Below are positions 1-9,700 of a stretch of 64,000 bases of DNA, in pieces (position 1 is the stretch's first letter; each line of letters opens with the position of its first letter). Below the pieces are notes generated by a model. It saw nothing but the letters and a program-made list of their open reading frames with translations, did not search any database and was not told the DNA's origin. Source of the stretch: Euleptes europaea (taxonomy: Eukaryota > Chordata > Lepidosauria > Squamata > Sphaerodactylidae); NCBI RefSeq assembly GCF_029931775.1, contig NC_079321.1, positions 74,597,524 to 74,661,523 of the forward strand. The letters are read 5' to 3'. A program made the translations under genes and the position numbers.

Positions 1-87
1 AAATTATTATAACCCACCTTGAGATCTGTTTTCAGGATGGAACCGCTGAGTATAAATGCTTGTAATAAATAAGTAAATGATGTTTAC
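1..87 (+). repeat. 3' tail of a retroposon
   Basis: The opening bases (CCACCTTGAG, then GAGTATAAATGC and an AATAAATAAGTAAAT tail) look like the 3' end of a reptile SINE or LINE cut by the window edge. The head is outside the window, so the family cannot be fixed. Confidence 0.4.
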
Positions 88-90
88 TTA

Positions 91-601
91 CAACCCATTC
101 CTGAACTTTTGACGGGCGGGGATGATGGGGAGGAGGCACCGCCGTGGCGCCTCCTAAGACGTTTCCCGCATGTCGAAAGCACAAAAAAAGCCTTTAACTG
201 GCTTTTTTCATGTAAAATGGGGCAAAAGGCTCCATAGAGAATAGCGAGGCTGTGCCTGCAAAAAAACAGGTGCAGCAACACCATTCTTGGTGCCGGCATC
301 TGGGGCTGAAAGGGGACTAATGGCAGCTCCTCCCCCCGGAACACCCTGGGAACGCCTCCCCAGACACCGGAACGCCCCCCAGAATGCCAGTGAGGCCTTT
401 ACAGCAGAAGGCCCCACCGTCATTCTGGGGTGGCACTGCTGCGGCAGTGTCCAGAGACCAGCATCCAGGCCTCCATGCCAGCGCTGGGGCCACGAATGCT
501 GGTGTAAGTAGCCCGGGCACCGGTGTGGAGGGCTCAAACGCCGGCACAGCCCCTTCCTGGCCTCCTAAGGGCTTTTGCCCTTGAAGGTTAGGAATGCACT
601 G
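91..601. mobile_element. Non-autonomous DNA transposon, Harbinger-like
   Basis: The GC-rich element starts CAACCCATTC and ends GGAATGCACTG, degenerate inverted ends of the CAGCCCATTC/GAATGGGCTG type. TTA lies directly on both sides (88-90 and 602-604), the 3-bp TWA duplication known for PIF/Harbinger elements. A related copy at 50181-50622 has the same ends flanked by TAA. Internal modules such as GCAGCAACAC and TAATGGCAGCTC are shared. No transposase is visible. Superfamily assignment is inferred from the target duplication and ends. Confidence 0.55.
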
Positions 602-699
602 TTAGAAGCTTTCAGTTAAGAATGGTTACTATTGCAGTTGCAGGTGAGCTTTGTTCAACACTTGAATTAAGCAACCTACAGTAATCAAAAGCGTTTCAA

Positions 700-850
700 G
701 TTTATTTATTTGATTTCTAGCCCGCCCTCAATCCCCAATCGAAGCCGAGCTCAGGACAGGTTACAACAGTTCATTACAGTAAAACAATTAAAATCTATCA
801 TCTCTTAACTAAAATTATTAAAACAATAATTTTAATTTAATTTAAGTACA
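700..850 (-). repeat. Retroposon 3' region, antisense
   Basis: TTTATTTGATTTCTAGCCCGCCCTC followed by GAGCTCAGGACAGGTTACAA and an A/T-rich run is the reverse complement of the common 3' part of reptile tRNA-type SINEs and their LINE partner. The tRNA-like head is missing. Confidence 0.45.
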
Positions 851-859
851 ACAATGGTG

Positions 860-1269
860 CTTAATCAGACAGAACAGTTGCTGGAAATTCAGAACAACTT
901 AAGAACCCATACCATCAAACCAAAGGTTTGGGGGAGACAGGGGGGAGGTAAGGAGGCCAGCACTGATAACAACCTAAGTTCATCCACAATGATTAAAACA
1001 TGCCTTGGGATTTTTTTGAAAGGAAACAGTTTTAATTTAGATACATTTTCAACAAATTAGACCAAGTATTCTGGGAGCAAGGTAAAAAGTCTGTTAAAAT
1101 ATCATTATTTTAGAAATTTCTCTTCTTTTTTGACTAAACACTGTTTGTAGAAGCACCTGTAATATCAAGATCATGCTTAGTAGTAGCATTACAACTTTAC
1201 TTAATGGCTGTTTATGCCTGGTAAATAGCAGTGAGTTCCAGGCTGAAGTGTCCCGCATATTTTTTTTTT
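860..1269. other. Unique AT-rich intergenic DNA
   Basis: I see no coding signal, RNA gene or recognisable repeat here. Confidence 0.4.
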
Positions 1270-1402
1270 ATTTCTTTACACCGAGAGCATACCTGCTTTG
1301 CATTTCTTAAGAGCCCCTTTAATGCAACCTTTGTATTTGCTCCACCTCCACATCAAAGGATTTACTGAAGGAACCATGAAAAATCACAGCCGCGGCTTAG
1401 CT

Positions 1403-1443
1403 ATGCAAATGACCATGCTAATGGCTATGCAAAGGAACAAAGG
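1403..1443 (+). promoter_or_regulatory. Phased octamer-like cluster with SOX motif
   Basis: ATGCAAAT (1403), ATGCTAAT (1415) and ATGCAAAG (1427) start exactly 12 bp apart. AACAAAGG, a SOX-type motif, follows at 1436. ATGCAAAT is the POU octamer and ATGCTAAT a one-base variant. The surrounding 1.27-1.8 kb is AT-rich, unique and repeat-free, and lies about 5 kb upstream of HEY2, so it could be a distal enhancer. Function is inferred from motifs only. Confidence 0.3.
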
Positions 1444-1949
1444 AGCAGGTGAGCGGGAGTGGGATTTGTTTGACTTTGTCCTCTAGCATCGGGACCATGA
1501 ATAGTCATTTTAAAGGGTGGATTTTAAAAAGCAGCTTTGAGCGAGCATCAAACTTGACCCTGCATAAATGGCCAATGATTTATGTAGCACTATGGGTTGC
1601 GCGTGGTACTTTAGTACTTTTATTGTGTTAGCCCTCTCCACTATGCAAAAAACAATGTACTCTTATTACTCTTTTGAGGCTGATAATTATTTATCTGCCA
1701 AAAGCATCACAATCCATGGTAAAAGTAGAATTTGCACCCTAACCCTAAATGCACTTATCAGGAAGAAATTGCCATAAAAATTAATGTGTCAGACTGGGCA
1801 TGCTCTGAATTACAGGTGCTGATGTACTCTCTGCTATGTCAATTAAGATTAAATTATTTTACAAGGGGGATCTGAAAAGAGACAAGAGAATTTTCTGGAG
1901 CCCGGAGTTTTTAATCTTTTCAACAATACGTTGGTTTAGCATTAAATTG

Positions 1950-2092
1950 TGTGTGTTAAGTGCCGTCAAGTCGCTTCCGACTCATGGCGACCCTATGAAT
2001 GAAAGTCCTCCAAAATGTCCTGCCTTGGACAGCCTTGCTCAGATCTTGCAAATTGAAGGCTGTGGCTTCCTTTATTGAGTCCATCCATTTCA
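1950..2092 (-). mobile_element. BovB LINE 3' fragment
   Basis: AGTGCCGTCAAGTCGCTTCC and TTGCTCAGATCTTGCAAATT match the 3' part of the larger BovB copy starting near 29632 and the fragment at 22740-22960. It is a short 5'-truncated piece in antisense orientation. Confidence 0.7.
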
Positions 2093-2099
2093 GCATTAA

Positions 2100-2590
2100 A
2101 TTAGTTGGATCATATTCATTTCAAAGAATAGTCCTTCGTTTTAGTTTAATTCAAAAGAAGGAGCCGAGAGAACAGAAGAAACGGTAGCAATAAAATCTAA
2201 TGTAGTGAACGTCGAATTATCATGAATCCTGTTTAAATGCATTTTGGGGGGAAACCAGTGGAGATTCTTTTTTTTCCAGTTTTTAAAAAAAGAGAGTGAA
2301 ATCTCTTTGAAATGAAAAGCCGGCGTGCTTATTTTTAAACTCGGAGCTGTCCCAGGGTTCTGCCACCGCCTGCTTTCTTTCTTACTGGTCCATTTTCCTT
2401 GAAAGACCCGAATACTGTAGGAGTGTGTCTAGTAGTTCCTTAAATCAGCCCATTGTTGAGAAGGTTTTTAAAAGCCCTGAGCACTGCCGCTGGTTTTTGC
2501 TGGGGCGGGGAGGGCGGGGCGGGGGAGAGAAGGGCTTGGGTTGTGTCTGAGCGAGCGCAGTGTTGGGTCTGCAAACATGAGCCTGAAAGG
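2100..2590. other. Unique intergenic DNA
   Basis: AT-rich at first, becoming GC-rich near 2500. I recognise no gene or repeat. Confidence 0.35.
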
Positions 2591-2597
2591 GATGTCC

Positions 2598-2941
2598 CTG
2601 TGGTTCCCAACCTTTTTTTGACCAGGGACCACTAGGACTTTTTTGTTCGGTGCAGGGACCCCAAGGTTCAAACTAAAAATTCCAACAATTTGAAAATAAA
2701 CTTTAACCATAAGTGTTAGTTAAACATTAAACTTAGAATAATATTTGAATATATATATTTTTATAATAGAGAACTTTTAATCGAAAATATTAATTTACTA
2801 TGGGTTGATAACTTTGTTTCGCGGACCTTAATTTAGTTCTCGTGGACCCCTGGGGGTCCACTATTAATAGGGAAAAGGGATTAAAAGTAGTAATGAGCCT
2901 TGGACTAGGACGTACTTTTTGATAGTCCTTGGGAACCAGTG
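2598..2941. mobile_element. hAT-type non-autonomous element
   Basis: Degenerate inverted ends CTGTGGTTCCCAACC and CTTGGGAACCAGTG bound about 344 bp with no transposase, as in short hAT elements. The interior is AT-rich, unlike the CpG-rich DNA that starts immediately downstream. Confidence 0.55.
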
Positions 2942-2999
2942 CTAGAAGCCACGAGGCATCCAACCCCACCGTTCCTTGGCGCAGCCACAACCGCCACAT

Positions 3000-4139
3000 G
3001 AAAGGGCGAGAGGCAACTAGACCTACAGGTCACTGCAGGGATAACGAGGCAGCCCGGGGCGCTGGCGGGGCGCGGGGCCCGGGAAGGAAGGCGCTCTTTC
3101 CCGACGGGCTTTCACTCCGCCCGCTCCCGGGCTGCTCCTCGCTTGTCCGAGGGAATTCGCCGCCGGCTTTCTGCAGGGAAGTCGCTCGCCTCACTACACG
3201 TGTGCGTGTGTGCGTAGGAAGAGAAGGGACTTGCGCGCAGGAGAGACGCTTGCACGTGTCGCGTGCGCACGGAGGGACGCGGGGAGAACCCGCGGCCGGA
3301 GTCAAAGCGGTGACCCTCCCCCGACGCCTTCAGACGCCGCATTTCAAGACCCGGGGCAGGGGAGCCGCGGTCCCGGGGCGGCGGAGAGGCGCCCTGGCGT
3401 CGGGGCTCACGCGGCCCTGGCCCGCCAGGCACGTGAGGAGGCGCCTCCCGGGGAGCCACAGGCACTCGCCGCTCGCTCGCCGGCCCAGCCCGCGCAACGC
3501 CCGTCGGCGGCGACCCCTGCGGGCCTGGGTCGCCACGCCTCGCCTCGCGGGGGGCCGGGCGGCGGGGGGGGGGCGGTCGAAAGCCCTCCGCGCCGAAGCG
3601 GCTCGCGGCTGTGTTCACACGGGAAAGCCGCCCCCCGCGCGCCCTCGCCCCTCCTCGCCCCCCCCTCGCCGGCACCCGTCGCTTCTCAGGCCCCACCGCG
3701 GCTCTCGACCGGGCGGCCCCAGGCAGGACCTTGCGGGGGGTGAGGCTGGGCCCCCCCGGTCGGGACCGAGCTCGCCCTCGGGCCCCAGAGGCCGCCAGGC
3801 GCCTCCTCCGCCCGCCCGGGCCGGCCCCGACGCGCAAGAGCGGCTGGCCCGGCGGAGCCCTCGTGAACCCGCGGGGCTTTCGCTGGGGGGCCCGACGTCT
3901 TGGCCTCCGCCCCCTTGCAGGGCTCTTGCGGCGTGCTGGTGGTCGCTTGGCCGCCCTGAGCGCGTCTCTCCAGAGGCGGCCCGCGGGTGGGCGCGCCGAA
4001 AGAGCTGGCACAGCGGCGGCGGGAAGGAGCCGCCCCGGACGGCGCGGGAGTCGGCGGGGATAAGACGGGGCCCCCGCGCGCCCTGGGAGCCGCCGCCGCC
4101 GCCGCCGCCTCCGTCGCTGCTCTTCTCCGCCTGCCGCCG
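3000..4139. promoter_or_regulatory. CpG island upstream of HEY2
   Basis: Very GC- and CpG-rich DNA with many GCG/CGC clusters and poly-G/poly-C runs. Long open frames here come from base composition and do not resemble a protein family. It is probably the distal part of the HEY2 island, cut off from the proximal part by the purine tract at 4140-4930. No start site can be read from the sequence. Confidence 0.5.
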
Positions 4140-4930
4140 TCCGGAAGGAAGGAAGGAAGATGGAAGGGAAAAAGGAAGGAGGAAGGAAAGGATGGATGGA
4201 TGGAAAGAAAGATGGAAGGAAAAAAGGAAGGAGGAAAGGATGGAAGGAAAGAAAGAAAGATGGAGGGAGGAAAGGATAAAAGGAAAGAAAGAAAAAAGAT
4301 GGAAGGAAAAAAGGAGGGAAGGAAGAAAGAAAGATGGAAGGAGGAAGGAAAGGAAGGATGGAAAGACGAATAAGAAAGAAAGATGGAAGGAAGAAAGGAT
4401 GGAAGGATGGAAGGAAGGATGGAAAGAAAGATGGAAGGAAAAAAGGAAGGAGGAAAGGATGGAAAGAAAGATGGAAGGAAAAAAGGAGGGAGGAAAGGAT
4501 GAAAGGAAAGAAAGAAAGATGGAGGGAGGAAAGGATAAAAGGAAAGAAAGAAAAAAGATGGAAGGAAAAAAGGAGGGAAGGAAGAAAGAAAGATGGAAGG
4601 AGGAAGGAAAGGAAGGATGGAAAGACGAATAAGAAAGAAAGATGGAAGGAAGAAAGGATGGAAGGATGGAAGGAAGGATGGAAAGAAAGATGGAAGGAAA
4701 AAAGGAAGGAGGAAAGGATGAAAGGAAAGAAAGAAAAAAGAAAGAAAGATGGAAGGAAAAAAGGAGGGAAGAAAGAAAGATGGAAGGAGGAAGGAAAGGA
4801 AGGATGGAAAGACGAAAAAGAAAGAAAGATGGAAGGAAAAAGAAGGAAGGAGGAAGGAAGAAAGAAAGAAAACAAGAAAGATGGAAGGATGGAAAGAAAG
4901 ATGGAAGGAAAAAAGGAAGGAAGGAAGTGG
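4140..4930 (+). repeat. Polypurine GGAA/GAAA tract with higher-order repeats
   Basis: About 790 bp of almost pure purine on the + strand, built from GGAA, GAAA and GGAT words. Marker words recur at a distance: GACGAATAAG at 4365 and 4624, and TGGAGGGAGGAAAGGATAAA at 4261 and 4520, both 259 bp apart. A shorter unit places GACGAA again at 4811, 187 bp later. The array has therefore grown by duplication of roughly 259-bp blocks. Such tracts can form triplex DNA; that is general knowledge, not shown here. Confidence 0.9.
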
Positions 4931-4969
4931 GGAAGAGAAATCAGGGCAATGAGGACGGCGGTTAGCCAA

Positions 4970-5530
4970 GTGAATCCAGGTCCGTCGGGTCCCACCTGTC
5001 GGTCCCCCCTCCCGACAAGGAGCTCTTGGAGAAGGGGGTGCGCGTGACCACAGCCCCCCCCCCACACACACACCCCAATCTCAGCGGAGGTGCTCTCAAA
5101 CCACATAAAGCGTGGACTTCCCGTTGCGTTTCGTCTGCCCGGGCTGTGCGGTGGGCTACGAAGCCAAACGTGACCCGGGAGAGAGAACGGGAAGGCTTCC
5201 GTGCCAAGGCGGCGGGCTCTGCCGTCGCGGGGTCGCCCCCGCCCTCCTCAGATGCTCCGAGTGGGCGGCCGGCCTGGACACCCCCCCCCCCGCCCAGCAG
5301 CACCCTCCCCACGCCCGTGGCTTCACGCGGGAGGGGGAGGGCCGTCCGCGGAAACAGGGACGCAGCTCGCCTCGCTGCTTCGGCAATTGTCAGCCCCGAA
5401 AGCCTCCCTGGCCAGGCGCAGGTGTGGCTGTGCGCATGGAGCCGCGGGCACGTCCCCCGCGCCGGCCGTCGCCCCCATCCTCCCCCGCCCGGGCGGGTCT
5501 TCGTCTCAGAAGGGGGCTTCTAGTTTAGGA
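4970..5530. promoter_or_regulatory. CpG-rich DNA, HEY2 upstream region
   Basis: GC-rich with many CpGs, poly-C runs and a short CA run near 5065. No protein is supported. It continues the island interrupted by the purine tract. Confidence 0.4.
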
Positions 5531-5598
5531 GAGAGTCTAACGATGGGGAGAGGGCGCCCCTCTCCAGCGCCCACCCAACCCCGTGGGGCCGCATCCAC

Positions 5599-5775
5599 AC
5601 ATTTATTCATGGAAGGTTTTGCATTGGGTTTGTCACTCTATAGATGCAGATTTTCCCCATCTGACTTCTCAAAACTCTGCATGGCGGCTTATTGTTGAGT
5701 TTTGAGAATAGGGATGGAGGAAAAGGGCAACTAAAGAGTGGCAGATCCAATGCAAAACCTTCCATGAATAAATGT
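5599..5775. mobile_element. Foldback MITE
   Basis: Two roughly 78-nt arms, about 80% similar by eye, face each other. The left arm starts ACATTTATTCATGGAAGG and the right ends with its exact complement CCTTCCATGAATAAATGT. A short loop around 5677-5697 separates them. There is no coding capacity. I cannot identify a clear target duplication or assign a superfamily. Confidence 0.6.
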
Positions 5776-5779
5776 CCAT

Positions 5780-6021
5780 TGGGAGAAAGCGCGCATCGGC
5801 CGCTGGAGCCTCCTTTCTTCCCTGTTCCAGCCAGGATCCAGCCGGGATCGTTCGATCCCGGCTGGATCCTGGCTGGAACAGGGAAGAAAGGAGGCTCCAG
5901 CGGCCGATGCGCGTTGGATCCTGGCTGGAACTGGGAAGAAAGGAGGCTCCAGCGGCCGATGCGCGTTGGATCCTGGCTGGAACTGGGAAGAAAGGCTCCA
6001 GCGGCCGTGCGCTTTCGCCCA
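5780..6021. repeat. Palindrome with two tandem extensions
   Basis: A perfect 60-bp inverted repeat (5791-5850 and 5853-5912) surrounds TT at 5851-5852. Two further copies of the right arm follow head to tail: a 52-bp unit at 5913-5964 and a shortened one at 5965-6021. The outer ends TGGGAGAAAGCGC (5780) and GTGCGCTTTCGCCCA (ending 6021) complement each other, so the block looks like one foldback element whose right arm was amplified. It is four bases from the MITE at 5599-5775 and about 700 bp from the HEY2 start codon. Confidence 0.8.
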
Positions 6022-6350
6022 TAAAGAAAAAAAACGACGACAGGGTTTCTCTTCCTTTTTGGTGCCGCTTTTCTTTCCAGGCCGGCTCAGATTGGAGAAG
6101 TTAAACCGCTCCAAACAACCCGGTGGTTTCTCTCCTCTCTCCCCCCCCGCCCCCCCCCCCCAAGGCTGCAGTCTGCTTAGCCGGCTGCGCTGCGCGCCCC
6201 TCTTATCCCTGGTGGGCGAAGATCTGCGAAGCCGGCTCGAAACAAGCGTGCCCGTCGGTGCCTCCCCAAACTCTCCGTCCCGGGCCCCGCAGACCCGAAG
6301 GTGCCTCTCCCCCCCCCCGGACCCCCCTGCGTGCGGGAGATGCTCGAGGC

Positions 6351-6359
6351 TTTCCCACG
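6351..6359 (-). promoter_or_regulatory. RBPJ (CSL) site, minus strand
   Basis: TTTCCCACG is the complement of CGTGGGAAA, the RBPJ consensus. HEY2 is an established direct Notch target. Confidence 0.5.
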
Positions 6360-6554
6360 CTTCCAGGACGCCGGAGCCGCCTGGCGCTGGGAGAGCCCCG
6401 CGCTTGAGCCAATGAAAAGGAGATGCGACTCTCTGGGGGGGGAAGGGGGCCTGTCACTCACCCCCTTCTCCTCCAATCCCGCCGTTTACCCCAGGGGTAG
6501 GGGGTGGGTTTGGGATGTCGGGGGCGGGGCTGGGGGCTCGAGGCGGAGCGGCGG

Positions 6555-6563
6555 CGTGGGAAA
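6555..6563 (+). promoter_or_regulatory. RBPJ (CSL) site, plus strand
   Basis: CGTGGGAAA, identical over ten bases (CGTGGGAAAG) to the inverted site at 6351-6359. It is about 155 bp upstream of the HEY2 ATG, so it may sit near or inside the 5'UTR. Confidence 0.5.
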
Positions 6564-6716
6564 GCACCCCAGAGAGTCGCTGGGCTCGCCGGCGCCGGGC
6601 TGGGAGGGAGAGGCGCGCTTGTCCCCAGGCGGGCGAAAGGGAATACTCTCCCCCCCCCCCTCGCTCGGCATTGCTGACCTCCTGTTTTGGAAGCTGGACG
6701 GTCCCCTTGAGCCACA

Positions 6717-6799
6717 ATGAAGCGGCCTTGCGAGGAAACGACCTCCGACAGCGATATGGACGAGACTATCGACGTAGGGAGTGAAAATAATTACTCTGG
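6717..6799 (+). CDS. HEY2: HEY2 coding exon 1
   Basis: Encodes [20 protein letters not shown] and the next eight residues, nearly identical to mammalian HEY2. It ends two bases into a glycine codon (GG), followed by donor GTAAGG at 6800. Reading on past the donor gives GGG TAA, an immediate stop at 6801-6803. The last nine exon bases, TTACTCTGG, are also the start of the first minisatellite unit. Confidence 0.96.
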
Positions 6800-9700
6800 G
6801 TAAGGAGAGGTTGCTTTGCTTGTCTACTTTGGGTAAGGAGAGGTTGCTTTGCTTGTCTACTTACTCTGGGTAAGGAGAGGTTGCTTTGCTTGTCTACTTA
6901 CTCTGGGTAAGGAGAGGTTTCTTTGCTTGTCTTCTTACTCTGGGTAAGGAGAGGTTTCTTTGCTTGTCTACTTACTCTGGGTAAGGAGAGGTTGCTTTGC
7001 TTGTCTACTTTGGGTAAGGAGAGGTTGCTTTGCTTGTCTACTTACTCTGGGTAAGGAGAGGTTGCTTTGCTTGTCTACTTACTCTGGGTAAGGAGAGGTT
7101 TCTTTGCTTGTCTTCTTACTCTGGGTAAGGAGAGGTTTCTTTGCTTGTCTACTTACTCTGGGTAAGGAGAGGTTGCTTTGCTTGTCTACTTTGGGTAAGG
7201 AGAGGTTGCTTTGCTTGTCTACTTACTCTGGGTAAGGAGAGGTTGCTTTGCTTGTCTACTTACTCTGGGTAAGGAGAGGTTGCTTTGCTTGTCTACTTAC
7301 TCTGGGTAAGGAGAGGTTGCTTTGCTTGTCTTCTTACTCTGGGTAAGGAGAGGTTTCTTTGCTTGTCTACTTACTCTGGGTAAGGAGAGGTTGCTTTGCT
7401 TGTCTACTTTGGGTAAGGAGAGGTTGCTTTGCTTGTCTACTTACTCTGGGTAAGGAGAGGTTGCTTTGCTTGTCTACTTACTCTGGGTAAGGAGAGGTTT
7501 CTTTGCTTGTCTTCTTACTCTGGGTAAGGAGAGGTTGCTTTGCTTGTCTACTTACTCTGGGTAAGGAGAGGTTGCTTTGCTTGTCTACTTTGGGTAAGGA
7601 GAGGTTGCTTTGCTTGTCTACTTACTCTGGGTAAGGAGAGGTTGCTTTGCTTGTCTACTTACTCTGGGTAAGGAGAGGTTGCTTTGCTTGTCTACTTACT
7701 CTGGGTAAGGAGAGGTTGCTTTGCTTGTCTTCTTACTCTGGGTAAGGAGAGGTTTCTTTGCTTGTCTACTTACTCTGGGTAAGGAGAGGTTGCTTTGCTT
7801 GTCTACTTTGGGTAAGGAGAGGTTGCTTTGCTTGTCTACTTACTCTGGGTAAGGAGAGGTTGCTTTGCTTGTCTACTTACTCTGGGTAAGGAGAGGTTGC
7901 TTTGCTTGTCTACTTACTCTGGGTAAGGAGAGGTTGCTTTGCTTGTCTACTTACTCTGGGTAAGGAGAGGTTGCTTTGCTTGTCTACTTACTCTGGGTAA
8001 GGAGAGGTTGCTTTGCTTGTCTACTTACTCTGGGTAAGGAGAAGTTGCTTTGCTTGTCTACTTACTCTGGGTAAGGAGAGGTTGCTTTGCTGGTGCGTCT
8101 CTCCTGCTCCACGCGCGGCGGGGTGTGTGTGTGGTGGCCAGCGGATGAGGGAATTCTTTTAAAAGCCATATGCCAGAAATGACAGCATCAGAATCAGTCC
8201 GCATTGGACCCTTGGACTCCCTGACCACAATTTGGTATCCTGGTAAATGAATAAAGAACCTGAAAGATGAGAGGAATAGGGGATCTGCTCAGTTTGGGCC
8301 GAGGTCTCTGTAGCCTTAGCTTTCGTGCACCGTTTGCTTGCCTTACCCTTGCCTCACTATTTCTTTACCAAGCAAGTACTTTCTTAATTTTTGTCCTCTT
8401 TTATTGGGCCAGCCGTCCATCTACCTCATAGGGTTGTTGTGAGGATAAAATGGAGGAAAGAATAATAGAATCATAGAGTTGGAAGGGACGTCCCAGGGTC
8501 ATCTAGTCCAACCTTTTGCACAATGCAGGAAAGTCACAACTCCCCCCCCACACACACACACCCAGTGACCCCTGCTCCCTGCCTAGAAGATGGCCAAAAA
8601 ACAAAACAAAAAAACCCTCCAGGATTCCTGGCCAAACTGGCTTGGAGGGAAAAAAATTCATGACCCCAAAGAGGCAATTGGCATTTCCCTGTGAGAACTA
8701 AGTAAGCTGTTTTGGGTCTTCATTGGTGAGAAAGGTTGGGTATAAATGAAGTGCATACATTTTAAAATTCCCTATTATTTTGGAGGTATGAGTGGAACGT
8801 TTTTCTGAGTAAAAGAATATTCTCTGTGAGATGTTTTGGGAGTTTTATAGAAATACTCTGTGTAAAATCTAGATGGTATCACATGTATGTCCTGTACAGC
8901 ACCCAGCAACTCACTAGTGATGCTGCGCATGTTAAGTACCAGCAGTATTAAAAGGATGCAAAGAAGAGGCTATGCTAAGGAGTGAGCATTTAAAATAGGA
9001 AGCATCTCTTGCAGTAGGTGCTATTGAACAATACTGTCTAGTACTCTTGAATGGGATGTATGCTGCTAGATTCTGTGTAAGATATGGTACAGTGGATACT
9101 GTTTTGAGATAAGCTGGGTTTGCCTGGTGGAAAGAATGGGGTAGAATGAGATGAGGAGGAAGAAAGGGGCTAGTGAATTGTGCTACTGCAGAAGTTCCGC
9201 CTGGTTTTATTTTGCTGCAGAAGAATAGATGGGAAATTGTTGGGCAAGGTAGACTTCAGAACATCTACTACCAAGCACTGTTTCCCTGCTTGTCTAACAA
9301 TCCTCCAGGTGTCTATCATGTGACTGGTAGAAGGGTTGTTATCAAACCAAGGCAGTTAACAAGAGTCCTGTTAACTAATTTTTAGACTATCATGCTACAA
9401 TCGTAAACAAACTTAGTAAGGATCAAGTCCCACTGAACTCAGTAGGGTTTACTTCTGAATATATATGCTTAGAGATAGCATTGTTGATAACCTAGATAAA
9501 TGTATTACATTTCAATATAGGGTTTCTTTTTGTGTTTCTGTGTAAGACAATTTAACAACTAAACAAAAGGTACCATTCATCGTATTTAATGTTTTGTTTT
9601 AATTCTATACTACAGTAACCCACCAGAATCAAAATAGGAGAGCAAAACAATGGCTCACTGGATCACTGAATTTAATAGGAGAATGAAGGGCACTCCTAAA

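Larger units (their letters stand above)
6030..6716 (+). promoter_or_regulatory. HEY2: HEY2 proximal promoter and 5'UTR
   Basis: CpG-rich DNA leads straight into the HEY2 start codon. Visible sites are a CCAAT box in GAGCCAATGAAAAG (6409-6413), two RBPJ-type sites (6351-6359 and 6555-6563) and several GC boxes. No TATA box stands out. From the CCAAT position the start site may lie around 6470-6520, giving a 5'UTR of about 200 nt; this is an estimate. Confidence 0.6.

Noticed and set aside
2929-5106. Open frames of 461-664 codons on both strands
   Set aside because: They run through CpG-rich DNA and the purine tract, giving low-complexity Lys/Arg/Glu or Phe/Ser/Pro strings. Repeats without stops explain the length.
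6791-8091. CRISPR-like array
   Set aside because: Units are head to tail without unique spacers, in a vertebrate gene; it is a minisatellite.
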